Shown in pieces: positions 53,222 through 58,615 of a stretch of DNA of 58,615 nt. This stretch comes from Microbacterium salitolerans (GTDB taxonomy: Bacteria > Actinomycetota > Actinomycetes > Actinomycetales > Microbacteriaceae), in assembly GCF_019720895.1 (NCBI RefSeq), contig NZ_JAHKSH010000007.1, forward strand, positions 1-58,615. Direction: 5' to 3'. The notes below the pieces were generated by a model. It was not told the DNA's origin. It did no database searches and was given only the letters and a program-made list of their open reading frames with translations. The position numbers and the translations under genes were made by a program. Position 1 is the stretch's first letter; each line of letters begins with the position of its first letter.

Positions 53222-54883
53222 TCACGGGGCGGAATCTCCCGTGTCGTCGGAGAGCGCGGCGACCGCGGCTCGGTTCGTGGTGAACACCTGCTGGTCGGTG
53301 AGGATGCCGAGCCTCTCGAGCCGGGGCTGAGCCTCCGGACGCAGGCGGCTGAAGGCGAGCTCGACATCGTGGTCGGCGAGCCAGTCGGACAGGCTCTCGA
53401 ACGACTCGGCCGCGGTGACATCCGTGTCGGTGACGGCCTCCATGTCGACGACCAGGCTGTGCACGGCTCCGGGGCCCGCCGACGTGATCGACGTCTTCAC
53501 CGCTTCGACGAAGACGTTGCCGTTCGCGAAGAACATCGGGGCCGCCATGCGCACGACGATGACGCCGGGCGCGGTCACGGCGCCCTGCGGAGCGTCGTCG
53601 AGGAGGGACGCCCGTCGATCGTTGTCTGCCGCGAGCACGTCGATCGCGGGGGAGGCCGCCCGCTTCGCCATGTTCACGAGCGCGAGGACGAAGGCGACGA
53701 GGATGCCCGGGATCGAGCCGACGAAGAGCGTCACGAGGAAGCACGCGGCACCGATCGCGAATTCGAATCGGTCGAGCTTCCAGAGCCGCGCGAACTCCCG
53801 GAACCCGAGCAGGGGGAGGATCGCGACCGCCACGATCGCCCCGATCGCCGGGGAGGGGATGTCGGCCAGGAGTCCCGTGCCGAACAGGAGCAGAAGGAGC
53901 GTCCCCGCCGCGAGGACAAGGGACGGGAGCTGGGTGCGAGAGCCCGCCTGGTCCATCGCCGCTGTGCGGCTCGTCGAGGAGCCGACGGCGAAGCTGCCCT
54001 GTGCGCCCGCGGCGATGTTGCCGAGACCGAAGGCGAGCAGATCGCGGTTCGGACGGGTCACATAGTGACGCTTGTCGGCGTAGGAGCGCGAGACGAGCAG
54101 CCCCTCCGCGGTGGTGACGAGCGTGAGCGCCAGGGCCGAGGGAACCAGTGCGAGCCACTCCAGCCAGGAGAGCATGGGCCAGGTGAAGGTCGGGGGCCCC
54201 GCGGGGACCTCTCCGAGCACGGCGACGCCCGCATCGTCGAGGCCGGCGGTCACGACGAAGACCGTCGCGACGACCATGACGATCAGCGCCCACGGCACCG
54301 TCGCGACGAGCCGACGCCCGACCAGGAGGATGGCGACGGCGACGACGGAGATGAGGATCGACCACGGGTTCGCCGTGCCGAGTCCGCTGATGAGCCCGAT
54401 GACCTTCTCGACGAACTCTCCGCCGGATTCGATCGACACACCGAGCATCTTCGCGACCTGCGAGACCAGGATGTCGAGTGCCAGGCCGCCGACGAAGCCG
54501 ATGAGGATCGGCTTCGAGAGGAAGTTCGCGAGGAATCCGAGCTTGAGGACGGAGAGCAGCACGAACATCACGCCGCAGATGATCGCCTGCGCCAGCGCCA
54601 TCGTCGCGTAGTCCTCGGAGCCGGCTGCAGCGAGTCCGCCGATCGACGACGCGACGAGCGCGGCTGCGGCGGCGTCGGGTGAGGCGACCACCTGGCGCGA
54701 GGAGACCACGAGCGCGTAGACGATCGTCGGCACCACGAGCGCATACAGCCCGGCCGTCGGCGGAAGGCCGGCGATCTGGGCGTAGCCGATGTTGAGGGGG
54801 ATGGCGATCGCGAGAAGCGTGATTCCCGCGAGCAGCTCGGTGACGAGGTTCGCGCGGGTGAGGCCCACGAGCGGTCGCTGCAC
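53222..54883 (-). CDS. SulP family anion transporter with STAS domain (copy 3)
   Basis: 553 aa from ATG 54883 (MQRPLVGLTRANLVTELLAG). About ten membrane segments, the conserved GLPPTAGLYALVVPTIVYAL, and a STAS domain (VHSLVVDMEAVTDTDVTAAE). It is closest in layout to SulP-STAS proteins that carry bicarbonate or sulfate. It stands 46 bases before DUF6325 copy 2. Confidence 0.9.
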   Translation of the reverse strand: MQRPLVGLTRANLVTELLAGITLLAIAIPLNIGYAQIAGLPPTAGLYALVVPTIVYALVVSSRQVVASPDAAAAALVASSIGGLAAAGSEDYATMALAQAIICGVMFVLLSVLKLGFLANFLSKPILIGFVGGLALDILVSQVAKMLGVSIESGGEFVEKVIGLISGLGTANPWSILISVVAVAILLVGRRLVATVPWALIVMVVATVFVVTAGLDDAGVAVLGEVPAGPPTFTWPMLSWLEWLALVPSALALTLVTTAEGLLVSRSYADKRHYVTRPNRDLLAFGLGNIAAGAQGSFAVGSSTSRTAAMDQAGSRTQLPSLVLAAGTLLLLLFGTGLLADIPSPAIGAIVAVAILPLLGFREFARLWKLDRFEFAIGAACFLVTLFVGSIPGILVAFVLALVNMAKRAASPAIDVLAADNDRRASLLDDAPQGAVTAPGVIVVRMAAPMFFANGNVFVEAVKTSITSAGPGAVHSLVVDMEAVTDTDVTAAESFESLSDWLADHDVELAFSRLRPEAQPRLERLGILTDQQVFTTNRAAVAALSDDTGDSAP

Positions 54884-54990
54884 TGCCGTCTCCCGTCCGT
54901 CGTGATCGCCAAGCGGCGGTCGCGTTCATGCTGGCACCGCGAGTGCGAGCGCACCACGGTCGGTTCACCCTCAGCGGGCGATGCGGTCGG

Positions 54991-56133
54991 TCACCTCTCG
55001 GGTGCCGTCACCCGCGCATCCTGCTGGGGCACGACGACCTGCCGCACGATGATGAGGATGGACGCCGTGATGGGCACCGCGATGAGCGCCCCGAGCAGGC
55101 CGAGCAGCGCCGCGCCGATCATGGCGCCCGTGATCACGAGCACGGCAGGGACTGCGGCGGTCCTCCCCAGGATGCGGGGGGTGAGGACGTAGGCCTCGAC
55201 CTGGATGTAGAGGAAATAGCCGATCAGGAAGGCGCCGGCCGCCCACGGGCTGATGAAGAGCGCGCCGACGGTTCCGATCACCAGGAAGACGAGCGAGCCG
55301 ATCATCGGCACGAGGGTCACGAAGAAGGCGACGAGAGCCATCAGCGCCGGGACCGTGGATCCGATCGCGAGATGGAGCAGGAACACGGCGATCGCGTTGA
55401 GCGTCGAGAGCGTGATGCCGCCCGACACGACCCCACCGACGGAGGTCGTGATCTGATTCACGAGCGCAGAGAACCGCTCTCGGCCGTACGCCGGCTGCAG
55501 CCGCGCCAGCGCCTCCTTCATCATCGGCAGAGCCGAGACGAAGTACAGCGTCAGCACGACGACCATGAACCCGGTCGAGATCGCGCCCGCCACGCTGAAG
55601 CCCGCTCGCAGCACTCCGCCCGACACGGCCAGGAAGTTCGAGACGTTCGTAAAGGAGCGCACGCTGTCGGCGATCGCCGCGGAGAGATCCGTGTCGAGGG
55701 TCGACTCGAGCGACGTGAACCACTCGCTCTCCTGGAACGCGTCGATGGCCGCCGGCGCGCTCACGACCAGGTGGGCGAACTGCCGGATCGTCGGGGGAAC
55801 GACGAGGAGCACGACGACGGCCACGATCAGCAGGAACGACACCGCGACGATCGCGATGCCCCACCCGCGGGGGATCCGGCGCCGTTCGAGAGCGCCGACG
55901 GCCGGGTCGAGGCCGAGAGCGAGGAAGAGCCCGAAGAACACCGTCATCAGGACGCTGGAGACGGACGCGATCGCGACGGCGAGCGCGACGGCGATGATGA
56001 TCCCGATCGCCACGGTGAACCCCGTGACGATCGGGCGCGTGAGCAGCATGCGCGTGCGCGAGGCTCCCTCCGACGGTGCGCTCGAGATCTCACGTCGCGG
56101 CGTGCGGGGCCCTCTGCCCGGTGCGAACCTCAC
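54991..56133 (-). CDS. AI-2E family transporter
   Basis: 380 aa from GTG 56133, whose GTGA overlaps the stop of the surface protein gene; an internal ATG at 56049 is an alternative. Eight membrane segments include GFTVAIGIIIAVALAVAIAS and the conserved C-terminal GLLGALIAVPITASILIIVR. The family (YdjX/TqsA/PerM-like) includes an AI-2 exporter and Na+/H+ antiporters, so the substrate is open. Confidence 0.88.
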   Translation of the reverse strand: MRFAPGRGPRTPRREISSAPSEGASRTRMLLTRPIVTGFTVAIGIIIAVALAVAIASVSSVLMTVFFGLFLALGLDPAVGALERRRIPRGWGIAIVAVSFLLIVAVVVLLVVPPTIRQFAHLVVSAPAAIDAFQESEWFTSLESTLDTDLSAAIADSVRSFTNVSNFLAVSGGVLRAGFSVAGAISTGFMVVVLTLYFVSALPMMKEALARLQPAYGRERFSALVNQITTSVGGVVSGGITLSTLNAIAVFLLHLAIGSTVPALMALVAFFVTLVPMIGSLVFLVIGTVGALFISPWAAGAFLIGYFLYIQVEAYVLTPRILGRTAAVPAVLVITGAMIGAALLGLLGALIAVPITASILIIVRQVVVPQQDARVTAPER

Positions 56134-58615
56134 AGCCGTCCCTGCTTCCTGCGGGAGGTCGCGAAGGTGATCCAGCCGGCCGCCGCGAGGACGGCTCCGA
56201 TCAGCCCGATGCGTGCGATCGCGCTCCAGTCGAGTCCTGTGGGCGCCAGGCCGTGGAAGGTGTTCTCGAGCTCGAGACCCTGTTCGACGTCGGCACGGAT
56301 GGGGAAGTATCCGTCGCGGCTGTCGCCATCGAGGTCGATGAGGGCGATCTCCGTTCCCGCGTCGTCGAGGAGGCGCGTCGCATCCGCCCCGCCGTCGTCG
56401 GTCTCGGCGATTCCGCACAGCGCGCCCGGCGGAAGCACCTCGTACTCGGTGCGGAAGTCGTTGCCCGCATCGAGCTCGCGGACGGCCCCGCCCGGGATGT
56501 CGGTGAGCGCTGCTCCGCTCTCCGGGTCGATGCACTGCATCGTGACCTCGAACGGACCGGCCCCGCGCGTCGCGGCGTCTGCGCCCGTCACGGTCTTCGA
56601 GACGACGACGCTTCCGGCGAGGAAGGTGTTCGTCGCTGTGACCGTCGAGACGCTCCCATCGCCGATGGCGGCGGGGGATCCCTCGATCTCGTGGCTGTCG
56701 GCGACGCCGTCATCTGTCTCTTCGACCCCGCACACGGATCCGTCGGGCAGGCCGTCGACGGTCTTCTCCAGCGGCTCCTCGCCTCCGAGGATCACATCGG
56801 CGTCGTACACCGTGCGGGGGGTCGGCCTGCCGTCATCGAGCGTGCACGTCACGTGCAGAGTGAAGGGCCCGGCGCCGAAGTGCTCGGCCCCCGCACCCTC
56901 GAGCTCCTTGCGCAGTTCGAGGGCGCCGGCATCGAACGTGTTCACGAGGTCGATGCCCACGCTCGCGTTCTCCTCGACGGTGACGGTGCCGTCGTCCGGC
57001 GTCATCGTCGACGAGCCCGCGCCGCCGTCGTACGGCTCGGTGAGCGTGCACACCGCGCCGTTCGGGAGGCCCTCGTAGACAGCTGCGAAGTCGTTCTCCG
57101 CACCGAGCGTGCGGTTCGCGCCGCCCGGGACGTCGACCGGCAGGACCTCGCCCTGCACGGTCAGCTCGCAGGCGAGCCGCACGACGAAGTCCGTGGTGCC
57201 GAGAGCCGCTCCGGGCCCCGCGACGTCCTTGTGGACGGTGACGTCTCCGGTGTCGTAGCGATTCTCGACGTCGATGGTCACCGAGGCGCCGGGCTCGACA
57301 GTCACCAGGCCGTTCGCCGGCGAGATCGTCGTCTCGGAGGCGTTCGCCGCATCCGACTCGGTGAGACGGCACAGAGCGCCGTCGGGCAGGTCCTCGTAGG
57401 CGGCCGACAGGCTGGTGTCCTCCGAGAGGGTGCGCGTCGCGCCGCCGGGGATGTCGATCGGAGCGCCGTCCCAGGTACAGACGAGAGAGACCTCGAACGT
57501 ACCGGTCGCCCACGGTGCGCCGGCACCCGTGATGGACTTGTCGACCACGATCTCGCCGACCTCGAACGCGTTGTCGATCGCGATCGTGACCGGCTCGTCA
57601 GCGCCGCCCACGGTGACCATGCCGTCGGCGGGCTCCATGCTCACCTCGCTGGCGCCGCCGGTGTCGGTCTCCGTGACGCGGCACTCGGCCCCGCGGGGCA
57701 GGGTCTCGTACGTCGCGGTCGCCGTGGCGGGGTCGTCGGTGATCTGGAGGACGCGTTCCGCGCCCCCGGGGATCTCGATGTCGGTGGGCTCTCCGTCGAC
57801 CTCCACTGTGCATGCGAGATCCACGGTGAAGGGCTTCGTGCCCCATCGCTCGGCGCCGGCGCCAGACGTCGTCTTCTCGACGACGACGCTGCCGGCGTCG
57901 AAGGTGTTGTCGATGGTGACGGCGACGGGTTCGGTGGAGTCGCCGACGGTGACGTTTCCGTCGGTGGGGTCGATGCTCACGTCGGTGGCGCCGCCGGTGT
58001 CGGTCTCGGTGACCTGGCATTCGGCGCCGGGAGGCAGCGCTTCGTAGGTGGTGGTCGAGGTGGTGGGGTCGTCGGTGATCTGGAGTTCGCGGTCGGCGCC
58101 TCCGGGGATGTCGATCTCGACGCGGTCGCCGTCGATCTCGGCGGTGCAGGCGAGGTGGACCTCGAAGGGGCTCGTGCCCCAGAGGTCGGCTCCGGCGCCG
58201 GAGGTCGTCTTGTTCACGACGATGCTGCCGACGTCGAAGGTGTTCACGACCGTGAACTGACGCTGATCGTCTTCGCCGACCTGCCACCGCTGAATCGGCT
58301 CGCCGTCTTCATCCAGGATCTCGGAGGACGCCGCATTACCGGCGTCGGATTCCTCGAGGGCACACCAGGCTCCGGCCGGGAGCCTGTCGTACGACGTCGT
58401 CCAGTCGCCATCCTCGGTGAGGGTGCGGGTCGCGCCGCCGGGGATATCGACGATGCGATCCTGACTGGTGCGGTCGAAGCAGCGGAGTGTCACGTCGTAG
58501 CTGGAGTCGGCCCAGCGGGTGTCTCCCTCGAACTCCTTGGCGACCGTGACGGATCCTTCGGCGAAGGTGTTCGTGATGGTGACCGAGACGGTCTCGTCGA
58601 GGGGGATGGTGACCG
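56130..58615 (-). CDS. LAPTG wall-anchored protein with DUF5979 repeats (N-terminus outside window)
   Basis: At least 828 codons, continuing past the window end. Seven repeats of about 100 aa follow one pattern: SVVV.K...GAGA..G..PF.V.L.C, then IPGGA.R.L, Y..LP.GA.C..TE.D.GGA, and ending ..NTF (DUF5979). The C-terminus is a sorting signal: LAPTG (56235-56249), a hydrophobic helix (IARIGLIGAVLAAAGWITFA) and the tail SRRKQGRL. LAxTG is the signal of class E sortases in actinobacteria. It is probably an adhesin-like stalk on the cell surface. The repeats at about 57.55-57.9 and 57.9-58.25 kb are the most alike. Confidence 0.9.
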   Translation of the reverse strand, partial: VTIPLDETVSVTITNTFAEGSVTVAKEFEGDTRWADSSYDVTLRCFDRTSQDRIVDIPGGATRTLTEDGDWTTSYDRLPAGAWCALEESDAGNAASSEILDEDGEPIQRWQVGEDDQRQFTVVNTFDVGSIVVNKTTSGAGADLWGTSPFEVHLACTAEIDGDRVEIDIPGGADRELQITDDPTTSTTTYEALPPGAECQVTETDTGGATDVSIDPTDGNVTVGDSTEPVAVTIDNTFDAGSVVVEKTTSGAGAERWGTKPFTVDLACTVEVDGEPTDIEIPGGAERVLQITDDPATATATYETLPRGAECRVTETDTGGASEVSMEPADGMVTVGGADEPVTIAIDNAFEVGEIVVDKSITGAGAPWATGTFEVSLVCTWDGAPIDIPGGATRTLSEDTSLSAAYEDLPDGALCRLTESDAANASETTISPANGLVTVEPGASVTIDVENRYDTGDVTVHKDVAGPGAALGTTDFVVRLACELTVQGEVLPVDVPGGANRTLGAENDFAAVYEGLPNGAVCTLTEPYDGGAGSSTMTPDDGTVTVEENASVGIDLVNTFDAGALELRKELEGAGAEHFGAGPFTLHVTCTLDDGRPTPRTVYDADVILGGEEPLEKTVDGLPDGSVCGVEETDDGVADSHEIEGSPAAIGDGSVSTVTATNTFLAGSVVVSKTVTGADAATRGAGPFEVTMQCIDPESGAALTDIPGGAVRELDAGNDFRTEYEVLPPGALCGIAETDDGGADATRLLDDAGTEIALIDLDGDSRDGYFPIRADVEQGLELENTFHGLAPTGLDWSAIARIGLIGAVLAAAGWITFATSRRKQGRL

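Noticed and set aside
54928-57078. A 716-codon plus-strand frame across the AI-2E and surface protein genes
   Set aside because: It spans two genes of the opposite strand and is Arg/Asp/Glu/His-rich without structure, so it is a shadow.

Overview
The window is high-GC actinobacterial DNA, most likely from Microbacterium or a close relative in the Microbacteriaceae. Three things point there: frequent GTG starts with 4-base GTGA/ATGA overlaps; a conserved actinobacterial gene order (tlyA-nadK-recN-pyrG-nudix-xerD, then parA-scpA-scpB-rluB-tyrA-cmk-der); and an F420-type Ddn protein plus an LAPTG wall-anchored protein. It begins in the last bases of a 5S rRNA, so an rRNA operon lies just upstream.

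Region 1 (about 0.2-22.7 kb) is core chromosome, almost all on the + strand. It encodes an Arg/Asp/Gly-rich disordered protein with a 17-copy Glu-Ser hexanucleotide repeat, a HAD-IIA phosphatase, rRNA methylation (tlyA), NADP synthesis (nadK), repair (recN), CTP synthesis (pyrG), chromosome dimer resolution (xerD), segregation and condensin genes (parA, scpA, scpB), pseudouridylation, tyrosine synthesis (tyrA), CMP kinase and the ribosome GTPase Der. A DrrAB-like ABC exporter sits between xerD and parA. After der comes a remnant of an SRPBCC domain cut off by a deletion and two tandem DUF4166 genes. A minus-strand trio follows (NUDIX-NYN fusion, S4 RNA-binding protein, GNAT), then a Ddn-like protein and tRNA-Pro(GGG).

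Region 2 (22.8-38.46 kb) is a 15.66-kb genomic island integrated into the 3' end of tRNA-Pro. It is bounded by a perfect 35-bp direct repeat (attL 22769-22803, attR 38429-38463) and has lower GC and far fewer GGATCC sites than its flanks. It carries an excisionase-like HTH protein and a tyrosine integrase next to attL, a small unknown protein, a block of tRNA 3'-end remnants with a long hairpin, and a large serine recombinase with no ordinary start codon. The main cargo is a tightly coupled three-gene operon: an SF2 helicase with a C-terminal PD-(D/E)XK-like region, an 87-aa protein, and a 1660-aa P-loop NTPase. A frameshifted gene and a SEC-C/membrane-tail protein follow. The operon looks like an anti-mobile-element defence module and I cannot match it to a named system.

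Region 3 (38.5-58.6 kb) is host chromosome again: an aldo/keto reductase diverging from a small HTH regulator, a PLDc_N-SHOCT / DUF6325 / short-protein cluster, a MalT-like LuxR regulator, and a region rich in SulP anion transporters. One SulP diverges from an arylsulfatase across a perfect 13-bp palindrome. Two more SulP genes lie in a nine-gene minus-strand run (DUF5979 repeat surface protein, AI-2E transporter, SulP, DUF6325, SHOCT, GAP, DUF4337-like, HAD, SulP) with short gaps or 4-base overlaps, which probably form one or two operons. A plausible common theme is sulfate-ester use, anion transport and envelope stress. All functions are inferred from the sequence by eye; no database search was run.
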